DNA of 64,000 nt. Origin: Planctomycetota bacterium. Its GTDB lineage: Bacteria > Planctomycetota > JAJSAM01. This document shows positions 37,402 through 50,304 of this stretch, in pieces. The stretch is from the NCBI GenBank assembly GCA_024274785.1, contig JAJSAM010000004.1, forward strand, positions 1 to 64,000, in the 5' to 3' direction. The position numbers and the translations under genes are program-made. The notes beneath the pieces are model-generated. The model ran no database searches. It saw only the letters and a list, made by a program, of their open reading frames with translations, and was not told where the DNA came from. Position 1 is the stretch's first letter. Each line of letters opens with the position of its first letter.

Positions 37402-40400
37402 ATGGGCCCCACACATAAGAGCAGCGCGCCCCTCGCGAAGCTGATCGGCACCATCCTTCTGATCGGGCTGGTCTGGCTGGTTTTCGCGGACATCCTTCTT
37501 CCCACGCTTGGCGGACTCCTCGGCTTCGAGAGTCCGCTGATGGTCTTCGACCTGTTCGGCTGGATGACCCCGGTCATCCTCGCCGTACTCGTGATCGCCA
37601 TCCCTATCTCGATGGGCTTCGGCTGGCGGGCCGCCACGACGTACCTCATCGTCTGCCTGACGGCGTGGTTCTGGAGCCACGACGGCGTGGACCGTGGTCT
37701 CGACCTGAAGGGTGGAGCGTCGCTGACCTACAGCCTCGAGATGTCTGAGATTCCGTATGCGGAGCATGAGGAAACGCTCCGAAACACGGTCCGGGTCATC
37801 GAAGAGCGGGTCAACAACCTCGGCCTGAAGGACCTCAAGGTGGATGCGCTGCCCCCGAACCAGTTCGAGGTGCAGTTCCCGGGCAAGGAGACGAGCGAGG
37901 TGGAGCGGATCAAGTCGATCCTCACCCAACTCGGGCAGCTCGAATTCAGAATGATCGCCATGCCTCCCGAGGACGCCCGCACCCAGGCCAGGATGGAGGA
38001 GACCGAGCGCAAGCGGAAAGCGGAACTGGAGGACGCCTACCAGACTCCGATGGGGTACCGGTGGATCAAGCCCCGCATCGTCCGTGACGCGGAAGGAAAC
38101 GTCATCCCCGGAGGGCCCGAGCGACTGGTCGAGATCCCCGAAGCGCACATCGAAGCGGAGCTGGAGCGGCGCAAGGCCAGGAAACTCGAGCCGGAGATCG
38201 CCGGCAACGCGGAGAAGCTCGCGGAACTCGACCGGCAGATCGCCAAGCTCGAGGAAGAACTCGCTGACGCGATCAAGAAGGACTATTTCACTGGCGCCGA
38301 CCTCGATCCCTCCGGACTGATGATCCGTCAGGGGCAGTTCGGCACGAGCTGGGTCGTGGCCTTCGCTCTCCGGGCGTCCCGCCAGGAGGACTTCCGCCAG
38401 TTCACATCGAAGAACGTAAAGCGCCAGATGGGCATCATCATCGACGGACACATCGAGTCCGCTCCGGTGATCCAGGAGCCACTCCCGGGCCGGGGGCAGA
38501 TTTCCGGGGGGGGGCTGAAGGGATTTTCCCGGGATGATGCCCAGAACCTGGTGACGGTGCTGCGGTCCGGCAGCCTCGAGGCGGAGATCACTCTGCAGAG
38601 TGAATTCGCTATCGGTCCTTCGCTTGGTGAAGCGGCGATTCGGCGCGGAGTCATCGCCACCTCCCTCGGACTGCTCTCGGTCGTACTGTTCATGGCCGCG
38701 ACGTACCTGTTCCCAGGCCTTATCGCCGTGTTCGCCCTGATGTTGAACCTGCTGATCATCATGGGCTCACTCGCCTTCGCGGGTGCTCAGCTCTCCCTGC
38801 CGGGCATCGCCGGCGTCATCCTCACCGTCGGTATGGCCGTCGACGCCAACATCCTGGTCTTCGAGCGGATCCGGGAAGAACGCAAGCTGGGAAAGAGCCT
38901 GGCGGCGGCGGTGAAGGCCGGTTATGACCGCGCCTTTATCACCATCATCGATGCGAACGTAACGACTCTCTTCACCGCGGTCGTCCTGATCTGGTTCACC
39001 ACCGGTCAGGTGAAGGGTTTCGCGATCACACTGAGTTGCGGGATCCTGGCCTCGATGTTCACGGCCTTGTTCGTCACCAGGTCCATCTTCACCTGGATGA
39101 TCGATCGTGGCCTCGTGACCCGGATGAAAATGCCGGACCTGTTCGGTGTTCCGAAGATCTCCTACATGAAGATCCGGGCGCCGCTGATCCTGATCTCCTT
39201 CGCCCTCATCGTGGCCGGGACCATCGGCTTTGCGACGAGCGGTGAGGACAAGTACGACATCGAGTTCTCCGGAGGCCAGCGAGTCGTGGTGGCCTTCGAT
39301 CATCCGGTTGCGATCAAGAGCGTAAAGGATCGCGTGCGGTCCAGGTACACGGACGCCACGGTCATCTCGATCAAGTCCGGGAAGCCCAACGCCGAAGCAT
39401 TGGACCTCGCGCTCGAATCCGATGCTTTCCAGATCACGATCGCGGGCGCCAACAGCGAGGCGATGCGGACCGAGGTCCTTGCGTTCCTGAATGAGAACTT
39501 CAAGGCCGAGCTGGCCCCCCAGGGGATCATCTCGATGCCCGCAGAGGCGGATGGAGCGAAGCTCCCACTCGAGTTGAACTTCAACCGCGAGATCACCCGG
39601 ACGGAGCTCCAGAAACTCCTCGACGCAACAGGGGGCGTGAAAGAAGCGACCATCACGTCCCTCGAGGGCAACAGCGCACGGGTCGAGCTAACGCTCGAAT
39701 CGGACGAGAACGTGTTCCGCGAGGAACTGGCTCATCAGCTTTCCACGAGCGACCTGGCCCTGTCCGAGCCGTTCCCGGCCCAGAGCTTCGTCGACCCGAC
39801 GACGGCCGCGAAGCACAAGGACGACGCGATCGCCGCGGTCTTCGTCTCCCTGATCTTCCAGATCATCTACATCTACTTCAGGTTCCATGGCGCAGCATTT
39901 GGTTTCGCCGCCGTCCTGGCCCTGGTGCATGACGTGCTGATCACCCTCGGAGCGATCGCCTTCTTCGGGTCCACCGGCCTCGTGAATGTGAAGATCAACC
40001 TGCCGATCATCGCCGCCGTCCTGACGCTGATCGGTTATTCGATGAACGACAGCATCGTCGTGTTCGACCGGATTCGAGAGAACCTCGCCAAGGGGAAGAA
40101 GAACCTGTCCGAAGTGATCGACCTCTCGGTCAACCAGACGATGAGTCGAAGTTTGCGGACCTCCGCCACGACCTTCCTCGTGGTCCTGATCCTCTTCGTC
40201 GTCAACTACGGCGCCGCATCCTCCATCCTGGAGGGCTTCGCCTTCGTGCTGATGGTCGGAGTGATCACCGGAACCTACTCCTCGATCTTCGTCGCGAGCC
40301 CCATGCTTCTCTTCCTGCCATGGCACTACCTGCGCGGTCGCAAGGGGATCTTCTGGATCAGCCTTTCGGTGATGCTCCTCGGAATGGTCGGGAGCCTCTT

Positions 40401-40557
40401 CACGGAGATGGCGCCGGCCTGGTTCACCTACCTGACACTCGGTGCGATCGCGTTCTATCCGGCCTACTTCCTGGTCGACCTGGTCCGGTGGCTGTTCATC
40501 CCGGACCCGGACCGCGCCCTGAATCGCGTCCTGCGCAGCCACGTCGCGAAGATCTGA
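37402..40557 (+). CDS. secDF: Fused SecD-SecF protein-export membrane protein
   Basis: DRGLDLKGGASLTYSLEM, AVDANILVFERIREE, later SecF part IGYSMNDSIVVFDRIRENL; 1051 aa. Confidence 0.93.
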   Translation: MGPTHKSSAPLAKLIGTILLIGLVWLVFADILLPTLGGLLGFESPLMVFDLFGWMTPVILAVLVIAIPISMGFGWRAATTYLIVCLTAWFWSHDGVDRGLDLKGGASLTYSLEMSEIPYAEHEETLRNTVRVIEERVNNLGLKDLKVDALPPNQFEVQFPGKETSEVERIKSILTQLGQLEFRMIAMPPEDARTQARMEETERKRKAELEDAYQTPMGYRWIKPRIVRDAEGNVIPGGPERLVEIPEAHIEAELERRKARKLEPEIAGNAEKLAELDRQIAKLEEELADAIKKDYFTGADLDPSGLMIRQGQFGTSWVVAFALRASRQEDFRQFTSKNVKRQMGIIIDGHIESAPVIQEPLPGRGQISGGGLKGFSRDDAQNLVTVLRSGSLEAEITLQSEFAIGPSLGEAAIRRGVIATSLGLLSVVLFMAATYLFPGLIAVFALMLNLLIIMGSLAFAGAQLSLPGIAGVILTVGMAVDANILVFERIREERKLGKSLAAAVKAGYDRAFITIIDANVTTLFTAVVLIWFTTGQVKGFAITLSCGILASMFTALFVTRSIFTWMIDRGLVTRMKMPDLFGVPKISYMKIRAPLILISFALIVAGTIGFATSGEDKYDIEFSGGQRVVVAFDHPVAIKSVKDRVRSRYTDATVISIKSGKPNAEALDLALESDAFQITIAGANSEAMRTEVLAFLNENFKAELAPQGIISMPAEADGAKLPLELNFNREITRTELQKLLDATGGVKEATITSLEGNSARVELTLESDENVFREELAHQLSTSDLALSEPFPAQSFVDPTTAAKHKDDAIAAVFVSLIFQIIYIYFRFHGAAFGFAAVLALVHDVLITLGAIAFFGSTGLVNVKINLPIIAAVLTLIGYSMNDSIVVFDRIRENLAKGKKNLSEVIDLSVNQTMSRSLRTSATTFLVVLILFVVNYGAASSILEGFAFVLMVGVITGTYSSIFVASPMLLFLPWHYLRGRKGIFWISLSVMLLGMVGSLFTEMAPAWFTYLTLGAIAFYPAYFLVDLVRWLFIPDPDRALNRVLRSHVAKI

Positions 40558-40568
40558 ATGGAAGCACA

Positions 40569-40605
40569 CGGCCCCGCGAGCGATCTTGCTCGCGGGGCCG
40601 TTTTT
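40569..40605 (+). terminator. Intrinsic terminator after secDF
   Basis: CGGCCCCGCGAGC-GATCTT-GCTCGCGGGGCCGTTTTT. Confidence 0.88.
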
Positions 40606-40663
40606 CGCCCACATGCCACCGTGGATGCGCCCGGACATCCGGTATACGATCGGCAAAATGACG

Positions 40664-40679
40664 CCACATCTGGTATAAA
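40664..40679 (+). promoter_or_regulatory. Candidate promoter -10 region with CCACATCTGGTAT motif
   Basis: CCACATCTGGTATAAAG ending ~7 nt before GTG at 40686; same 13-mer at 54361-54373 (minus). Confidence 0.4.
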
Positions 40680-40685
40680 GAGGGT

Positions 40686-41132
40686 GTGGCTACACGACGC
40701 GGGGCAAACATTGGTCTGATCATAGCGCTCACCATCATCGTGGGCGGCGCCCTCGTCTGGGATCGCATCTACCGCATCCCGGTCGTTTTGCGTAATCCGC
40801 TGCCTCCCGAGGGATCCCTGCTGGTCATCGAGCACGGTGGCGTACCGCCTCGAACTCGGGTGGAACCGGAACTCGGGAGATCCGAGCCGGTTCGTCGTCG
40901 CGAACCGCCAATCCTGGGAACGAAGCGCGAGCCCGCACGGCGGCCCCCCCCCGTCGAAGTGAGGACCCACATCGTGGCGGACGGAGAGAGCCTCTCCAGC
41001 ATCGCTTTGAAGTTCTATCGCCGCTCATCCCGCTGGCCGGAGATCGCGCGAGCCAACGGACTTTCGGATCCCTTCGTGATCCGTACCGGGCAGACGCTGC
41101 AAATCCCCGGATCCGCGGACGCCAGACGCTGA
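40686..41132 (+). CDS. LysM-domain protein with N-terminal TM, GTG start
   Basis: THIVADGESLSSIALKFYRRSSRWPEIARANGLSDPFVIRTGQTLQIP. Confidence 0.82.
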   Translation: MATRRGANIGLIIALTIIVGGALVWDRIYRIPVVLRNPLPPEGSLLVIEHGGVPPRTRVEPELGRSEPVRRREPPILGTKREPARRPPPVEVRTHIVADGESLSSIALKFYRRSSRWPEIARANGLSDPFVIRTGQTLQIPGSADARR

Positions 41133-41180
41133 CCACCCCTCATCCGCGCTGACCACCCCTTTTCCACACCGGGCAGACGC

Positions 41181-42467
41181 TCACAGCCCGTTGATCCGAG
41201 CCCCCTTCCGGGCCAGGGCCGCGGCGTATCGCCGGGGCAGGCGCACCCGCACGCGCACCTCGTCCCCGGAGTTGTATTCCCGCGACTCCACCTCGCCCTT
41301 CTCGGCCACGAAGGCCAGCAGCTTCCCGTTGCCGGAGTGCGTGGTGAATTCGACCTCGACCAGCGCAGCGCTGATCTCATCCTGCACCGCGGCATCGAGT
41401 TTCGCCAGGCCATCGCCGGTCGCGGCGGAGATCGCGACGGAGCGGGTGGCCTTCGGGCGAACCAGTTCGAGGTCCATCCGGTCCTTCAGGCGATCGATCT
41501 TGTTCAGAATGGTGATCGTTCCGACCTCGCCGGCTCCCACCTCGCGAAGGACATCCTTCACCGTCTCCATCTGGTTCATCGCATCCGGGTTGCTGGCATC
41601 GACCACGTGCAGGAGCAGGTCGGCGTCCCGCGCCTCCTCGAGGGTCGCATGGAACGAGGCAACGAGATTGTGTGGCAGCCCCCGGATGAACCCGACGGTA
41701 TCCGAGAGGAAGACGCGCTTGCCGCTCTTGAGTTCCCAGGCTCTCGTCGTGGTATCGAGTGTTGCGAAGAGGCGGTCTTCAACAAACGCGTCGTCGCCGG
41801 TGAGCGCATTGAGCAGCGTGGACTTGCCGGCGTTGGTGTATCCCACCAGGGAGACCGTGAAGAAGTCGCCCCGGGAAGCGGCGCGTGTATGGTGCTGCCG
41901 TTTCACGTCTTCGAGTTCGGCCTTCAACGCACCGATGCGGCGATGCACGATCCGGCGGTCGAGCTCGATCTGCTTTTCGCCGGGCCCCCGCATTCCGATT
42001 CCACCCTCGATGCGCGACAGGTGGGTCCACATGCGGCGCAGACGCGGGCGCATGTACTGGAGCTGCGCAAGTTCCACTTGAACACGGGCCTGCCTGGTGC
42101 GGGCGCGCGCGGCGAAGATGTCGAGGATGACTTCAGATCGATCGATCACCTTGCACTCGATGACCTTCTCGAGGTTCCGCTGTTGAGCCGGCGTCAAATC
42201 GCGATCGAAGATGACCACGTCCGCATCGAAGGCGGCCGCGATCTCCGCAACTTCCTTCACCTTTCCCTTCCCGATCATGGTGCCCGGGTGCGGATTGCTC
42301 CGCTTCTGCACGATCCGCTCCACCACTTCGACGCCAGCGGTGTCCGCCAGGCGCCCAAGTTCGGCGAGCGGCGGTTCGAAGAGTTCGGGGTCGCCCGGCA
42401 CCGTCAGGCCGACCAGCACCCCACGCTCACGATGGAGATGCCGGCGATTCGAAACATCGATACTCAC
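41181..42467 (-). CDS. hflX: GTPase HflX, GTG start
   Basis: GIGMRGPGEKQIELDRR, GYTNAGKSTLLNAL, SDTVGFIRGLPHNLVASFHATLEEA. Confidence 0.92.
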   Translation of the reverse strand: MSIDVSNRRHLHRERGVLVGLTVPGDPELFEPPLAELGRLADTAGVEVVERIVQKRSNPHPGTMIGKGKVKEVAEIAAAFDADVVIFDRDLTPAQQRNLEKVIECKVIDRSEVILDIFAARARTRQARVQVELAQLQYMRPRLRRMWTHLSRIEGGIGMRGPGEKQIELDRRIVHRRIGALKAELEDVKRQHHTRAASRGDFFTVSLVGYTNAGKSTLLNALTGDDAFVEDRLFATLDTTTRAWELKSGKRVFLSDTVGFIRGLPHNLVASFHATLEEARDADLLLHVVDASNPDAMNQMETVKDVLREVGAGEVGTITILNKIDRLKDRMDLELVRPKATRSVAISAATGDGLAKLDAAVQDEISAALVEVEFTTHSGNGKLLAFVAEKGEVESREYNSGDEVRVRVRLPRRYAAALARKGARINGL

Positions 42468-44104
42468 GCTTGCTCCCTCAGGGGTTGGTAAACCGGCTCG
42501 GCGCCGCATCGGAACTCCAGGTGGCCACGCCAGTGCTCGTCGTCGCGATCCGGATAGTCGGTCCGGGCGTGTGCGCCCCGGGACTCCTCCCGCAGGAGCG
42601 CCGCCTCCGCCATGAGTCGCCCGAGCGTCATCAGGTTCTGAAGCTCCCATCCCGCGGGTCCGTCCAGGCGCCGGGCGAGCGTGTAGCCGCACCATTGATC
42701 CAGCGTATCCTTGAGGGTGCCGAGGGTGGGGCCATCTCTCAGAATGCCGGCGCTGCGACCGACGATGGCCTTCAGGGAGTTCAGCATGTCGGTCAGGTCG
42801 AGGAGTTCCGTGGCGGGCGGCGGTCCCGACTCGCGCATCCGCGGAACCTGCCTCGTGCGGCCATTCATCGCCGCCGCGGTCCTTCCCGCATCTTCTCCCG
42901 CTCGCGCACCGTGAACGAGGCCTTCCAGGAGGGAGTTCGAGCCCAGTCGGTTGGCGCCGTGCAAGCCGGAGGCGGTGACTTCCCCGCAAGCATAGAGCCT
43001 CGGAATATCGGTTCGCCCCAGGCGATCCACCACCACTCCGCCCATCAGGTAATGTGCCGCCGGGCGAACGGGTATGGGTTGGGAGGTTGGATCGAGCGCG
43101 AAAGACCGGCAGGTTTCCATCAATCCGGGAAACCGCCGGGCGAGCCGGTCCGCGCCGACCGCGCTGAGGTCGAGGAGAACGTGCGTGTCGCCGGTGCGGA
43201 GCATCTCTCTCACGATGCCGCGCGAGACGATGTCCCGTGGCGCCAGGTACCCCTGCGGATGAATTGCCGGCATGAACCGTTCATTCGAGAGATTTCTGAG
43301 TACGCCGCCTTCGCCGCGAACCGCCTCGGAGATGAGCTTCCGTGATGCTCCAGCCAGATAGAGTACCGTCGGGTGAAACTGCACGAATTCAAGATCGCGG
43401 ACCGTGGCGCCGGCCCGGTAGGCCGCGGAGATGCCGTCCCCCGTCGCCACGGAGGGGTTGGTGGATTCCCGGAAGATCTGGCACCCTCCGCCCGCGGAGA
43501 GGATCGTGCATCCGGCCCACACGATGCGGCGCTCGCCGCCCTGCGCCTGAACGATGGCGCCCACGCATTCGCCGTCCTGCGTGAGAAAGTCGATGAGGAA
43601 GGACCGTTCCCAGATATCGACTCCGGCTTCGTGGACCAGCCGCACAAAGAGGTTCATCAACTCGTGCCCGGTGGCGTCCCCGCCCGCATGCGCAACGCGG
43701 GCGCGGGAGTGTCCTCCCTCCCGAGTCAGGTGAACGTCGGCCCCCCGACGGTCGAAGTTGCCGCCCCAGTCCAGAAGTTCCCGGAGCCGGGCCGGGCCCT
43801 CCTCCACAATCTCGCGGACGGCATCCTCGTGGCAGAGACCGGCCCCGGCATTGAGGGTATCCTTGACGTGCTCCGCGGTGGAGTCGGTGGTCGAGAGCAC
43901 CGCGGCAATACCACCCTGGGCGTACTCGGTGTTCGATTCCCGAATGTTCGACTTCGTGATGAGGATGACCGTCCCGTGCTGCCGCGCCTCCAGGGCCGCA
44001 CGCAGACCGGCCACACCGGAGCCGACGATCAAGGTATGGGTGAAGACCTGGGGGGTCGTAGACGCATCGACATCCACGAGATAGCGAGGCGGGTGATGAA
44101 TCAA
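42464..44104 (-). CDS. nadB: L-aspartate oxidase, TTG start
   Basis: TLIVGSGVAGLRAALEA, AQGGIAAVL, EFVQFHPTVLY, HYLMGGVVVDRLGRTDIPRLYACGEVTASGLHGANRLGSNSLLE. Confidence 0.92.
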   Translation of the reverse strand: MIHHPPRYLVDVDASTTPQVFTHTLIVGSGVAGLRAALEARQHGTVILITKSNIRESNTEYAQGGIAAVLSTTDSTAEHVKDTLNAGAGLCHEDAVREIVEEGPARLRELLDWGGNFDRRGADVHLTREGGHSRARVAHAGGDATGHELMNLFVRLVHEAGVDIWERSFLIDFLTQDGECVGAIVQAQGGERRIVWAGCTILSAGGGCQIFRESTNPSVATGDGISAAYRAGATVRDLEFVQFHPTVLYLAGASRKLISEAVRGEGGVLRNLSNERFMPAIHPQGYLAPRDIVSRGIVREMLRTGDTHVLLDLSAVGADRLARRFPGLMETCRSFALDPTSQPIPVRPAAHYLMGGVVVDRLGRTDIPRLYACGEVTASGLHGANRLGSNSLLEGLVHGARAGEDAGRTAAAMNGRTRQVPRMRESGPPPATELLDLTDMLNSLKAIVGRSAGILRDGPTLGTLKDTLDQWCGYTLARRLDGPAGWELQNLMTLGRLMAEAALLREESRGAHARTDYPDRDDEHWRGHLEFRCGAEPVYQPLREQA

Positions 44105-44646
44105 CGGCGTCGCGGCTCCTCGGTCGTCGGAACGGAGCGCTTCACCGGCACAAGCGCCTTCCCGTCGTACGGGCAAAATCGCCAGGTCTCCTTGTACCAG
44201 ATGTGAGCACTCGGACAACGCTGTCCGAGCGACTGGTCGTATTTTTGCCTTCGGCTGAACTCGATCGACTTCACCTCAGCCAGGCGGATGCGAAAGTTCC
44301 CGAACTCGGTGAGCCCTCCATAGACGGATTCGAATTCCGGCCGGTCCAGTTGAACCTGCAATCCACGCCCGGTCGTCAAGACCAACCCCACGTCCATCCG
44401 GCTGTCGACAATGCGGCCCGTCCGGAGTACGGCGATCCGCTCGAAGGGGACCTCCACCTTGCTGTCGCCCCGGTACGCGCTGAGCGAACCACCGCCGAAC
44501 GCCTTGCTGAAGTCGGTGGCGTAGGTCACAACGCCTTTCGAATCCTCTACCCTCACCGTCTCAGTCTCATCTTCGCCGCTCTGGCCGGCAGCCCCCGCCG
44601 CCACCATCAGCCCCAGGAAAAAAACAATTCCGGCAATCCGCCACAT
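44101..44646 (-). CDS. Secreted hypothetical protein with C-terminal Cys-pair segment
   Basis: Signal peptide MWRIAGIVFFLGLMVAAGAAG; C-term CPSAHIWYKETWRFCPYDGKAL; TTGA overlap with nadB. Confidence 0.6.
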   Translation of the reverse strand: MWRIAGIVFFLGLMVAAGAAGQSGEDETETVRVEDSKGVVTYATDFSKAFGGGSLSAYRGDSKVEVPFERIAVLRTGRIVDSRMDVGLVLTTGRGLQVQLDRPEFESVYGGLTEFGNFRIRLAEVKSIEFSRRQKYDQSLGQRCPSAHIWYKETWRFCPYDGKALVPVKRSVPTTEEPRRR

Positions 44647-44807
44647 GGCAGCCTCCCTGTCAGTCCCCGGCAAGGTACACACCGCAGTATAGACTCGTTG
44701 GTCACCTGAAAGGCGGATCATGTGCGTGGTTGCGCGTCGGCAATCCACCCCATCAACTGGATCCTCTTGCTTTTCCGTCCACAAATCTCAATCATGGCTT
44801 CAGGCGA

Positions 44808-45032
44808 ATGGACGAGGAGTCGGACATGCACGTAAGAATCCAGACGAAGGGGCGGATCGTCGGCGGGGTGCTCGATCCCGCCATCGACCAGTCGTACTAC
44901 ACCCTCATTCCGTGCGTCGAGCACGGCGAGGAGGCCAGGCTCGTGGACCATCGAGCCTGCACGAACTTCGGCGGGCTGCACCTGGACGCCGATACCGGCG
45001 CCTACTTCGTCCACTGCTGCCGGCAGGACTGA
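44808..45032 (+). CDS. Small Cys-rich hypothetical protein
   Basis: MDEESDMHVRIQTKGRIVGGVLDPAIDQSYYTLIPCVEHGEEARLVDHRACTNFGGLHLDADTGAYFVHCCRQD; start could be 44826. Confidence 0.5.
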   Translation: MDEESDMHVRIQTKGRIVGGVLDPAIDQSYYTLIPCVEHGEEARLVDHRACTNFGGLHLDADTGAYFVHCCRQD

Positions 45033-45045
45033 CCCGGGACTCTGC

Positions 45046-46305
45046 TCAGTCGCCGAGCATTTTCGCAAGCACCGGGGCTAACGTCTCTGCGACCAGGCGG
45101 TGCCCCGCCGGCGACCAGTGCCCGTTTTCCACGAGGTAGAGGGATTCCGGATCAGGATGCTTGAGAAAGACCGGGGTGGGGTCAACGAATGTGATGTCGA
45201 GCCGCCCCGAGATCTCGACGAGTTTCTCCACCACCCGACCGGACTGAAGGCCGAATTCCCGGGCTTCTCGTTCTGTCAGCCGGGCACAGTAGCGGAGAAT
45301 CTCAGGAAAGACCTCTTCCCGCGACGTGTTGTTCAGCAGGATCAGCCGGGCCCCCGACGCTGTAGCGATATCCCGGATTCTCCCGAGAAGCGCCTCGAAC
45401 AGTCTCCAGCCACGCTCGCAACGTTCGGACGGGGGACCGAACAGGTCGACGATGGTGATATCACGGATATCCTGCTCCCGCTGACCCGGCGATGAAGGCG
45501 CCTGCTGCTGTTTCCGAGGTTCACCGGATGCCCGGTCGAACCGCTCATCCTTCCGGTTTTTCCGATTCTCATACTCCTCGAGCCTGCGCCGGGCCGAAGC
45601 CCTGGCCTTGTACGTCTCGGTGGCGTACTCGATGAAATTGAAGAGCCTGCTGTTATGGCGCAGCCATTGGACCGTGGGAGACTTCCACGGCTTCTTCACC
45701 GGCCGGTTGAGAATCCGCACGGCCCCATCTTCATCGAGCGAGGCAATCGGTCGCCCCATTCGCTTGTGATCCGCGTTGCTGGCAACATCGTTCCAGGTAA
45801 ACGCCACAATGACGACATCAGGAGAGTAGAGAAGCCCCTCGGTCTCCAGTCGAACGAGTTCCTGAACGGTGCTGTATCCATTCGCCCCGAGATTCACGGT
45901 TTCGATGCCCGGCACGAGTTCCTGGAGCAGGTGCGCGAGGAACTCATCGTCCTCGACCCCATATCCCCACATGAAGCTGTCGCCGAGAATACAAACCCGC
46001 TTCACTCCATCCGGCTTTTGAAGCGCGATCGCCCCATCTCGCAAGCCCCGCTCATTCGTGGTCACCCGGACATCGAAACTCCCGGGTTGCACGTACCTCG
46101 CATCGAGCTCAGGCACGCATTTCCACCCCGCTTCCCGATCAAAGCTATGAAGGGTCCCACGACTCAGGGTGGCCGTCCCGAGTCCGGCGAAGCGAACCAC
46201 GATTTCCGCCAGCCCGAACCCGATGAACAGAGCCACGACAACCACCATCAGCCGAATCAGCCACCGCCGTCCGGAACTCCTTTTCCTGCTTTGAACCACG
46301 TTCAT
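45046..46305 (-). CDS. Membrane-anchored SGNH/GDSL hydrolase-like protein
   Basis: TM WLIRLMVVVVALFIGFGLAEI; GDSFMWGYGV, WNDVASN, NGHWSPAGHRLVAETL. Confidence 0.75.
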   Translation of the reverse strand: MNVVQSRKRSSGRRWLIRLMVVVVALFIGFGLAEIVVRFAGLGTATLSRGTLHSFDREAGWKCVPELDARYVQPGSFDVRVTTNERGLRDGAIALQKPDGVKRVCILGDSFMWGYGVEDDEFLAHLLQELVPGIETVNLGANGYSTVQELVRLETEGLLYSPDVVIVAFTWNDVASNADHKRMGRPIASLDEDGAVRILNRPVKKPWKSPTVQWLRHNSRLFNFIEYATETYKARASARRRLEEYENRKNRKDERFDRASGEPRKQQQAPSSPGQREQDIRDITIVDLFGPPSERCERGWRLFEALLGRIRDIATASGARLILLNNTSREEVFPEILRYCARLTEREAREFGLQSGRVVEKLVEISGRLDITFVDPTPVFLKHPDPESLYLVENGHWSPAGHRLVAETLAPVLAKMLGD

Positions 46306-46489
46306 TCCTCGAGAGATACCATCCCCCTCCCCCATCATCTCAATTCTGCAGCAAGCATACGCCCCACCCGCATCCCAATCGAGCCGAGATTCGAGGCAAG
46401 CGAGACTCGAGCCGTCCCATCCCGTCCGCACCCCGCCTCAGCCCGTGGGCAGGCGAGCACGAACCGGGGGACACGGCCCCTGGAAGAGA

Positions 46490-46550
46490 TGCACCGCCAG
46501 AACCCCACCAACCCGACGAAGGGGACCAGGTGGGGTCCGCCCCGGGGAAC
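46490..46550. repeat. Palindromic repeat, copy B, downstream of tRNA-Ala
   Basis: ATGCACCGCCAGAACCCCACCAACCCGACGAAGGGGACCAGGTGGGGTCCGCCCCGGGG versus copy A ATGCACCGGGAGGACCCCACCAGCCCGACGAAGGAGAGGCTGGTGGGGTCCGACCCGGCG. Confidence 0.7.
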
Positions 46551-46680
46551 GCCGGAGCAAAGCGAGGGAGCACGGCGCCGCCGAACGCGGCTTGCGCTAT
46601 TCACCCAGGCCAGCAGCAGAGCATTCGACCAGATCACGACCGCAATCTGATCAAGAGGGAGCGATGCAACGGATGGAGGC

Positions 46681-46755
46681 TGGTGGAGGTGGCGGGAATT
46701 GAACCCGCGGCCTACTGGTTGCAAACCAGTCGCTCTCCCCCTGAGCTACACCCCC
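46681..46755 (-). tRNA. tRNA-Ala(TGC), CCA encoded
   Basis: GGGGGTGTAGCTCAGGGGGAGAGCGACTGGTTTGCAACCAGTAGG...GGTTCAATTCCCGCCACCTCCACCA. Confidence 0.96.
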
Positions 46756-46777
46756 ACAGAGAACCGGCAGGTTGTCG

Positions 46778-46854
46778 TGGTGGGCCGGAGTGGATTCGAA
46801 CCACCGACCTCGCGCTTATCAGGCGCGTGCTCTAGCCAACTGAGCTACCGGCCC
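46778..46854 (-). tRNA. tRNA-Ile(GAT), CCA encoded
   Basis: GGGCCGGTAGCTCAGTTGGCTAGAGCACGCGCCTGATAAGCGCGAGGTCGGTGGTTCGAATCCACTCCGGCCCACCA. Confidence 0.96.
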
Positions 46855-46931
46855 ACGTGCGTTTCGTACTATAGCCTTGCCGTTGCCTGCGACCAATGAA
46901 AACCGATAGCAGGGCAAAGCGTTCGGAATCG

Positions 46932-46958
46932 GAAGGGCCGGCATGATGCCGGCCCTTC
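46932..46958. other. Strong hairpin between 5S rRNA and tRNA-Ile
   Basis: GAAGGGCCGGCAT-G-ATGCCGGCCCTTC; T-tract lies on the plus-strand side only. Confidence 0.7.
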
Positions 46959-46967
46959 GATTTTAAA

Positions 46968-47080
46968 CCTGGCAGTGACCTACTCTCCCGGGCCATGCGA
47001 CCCAGTACCATCGGCGTAGCGGGCTTTACTTCCGAGTTCGGAAAGGGATCGGGTGTTTCCCCGCTGCTATGCCCACCAGG
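46968..47080 (-). rRNA. rrf: 5S rRNA
   Basis: Minus strand CCTGGTGGGCATAGCAGCGGGG...CCGAACTCGGAAGT...ATGGTACTGGGTCGC...GAGAGTAGGTCACTGCCAGG. Confidence 0.93.
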
Positions 47081-47185
47081 AATTTCATAGAGGCAAGTTG
47101 AGATCGCGTTGCTACTGCGTCATTATCACTCTCAACCTCCTCCCTTCCTCTGCTCCTCACCGAGGGGAGGAGCTGAAGAAGAGAG

Positions 47186-50187
<3,002 letters not shown>

Positions 50188-50304
50188 CCCAATCCCTTCA
50201 AATTTCAAAGGAGATGGGCTGGAGTGAGCAGTTTAAACGCTCTCTCGAGAAACGAAGGTGGTTCTTATACAAACGAACCGCCTTAGCTTTACTTGCCTCT
50301 ATTC

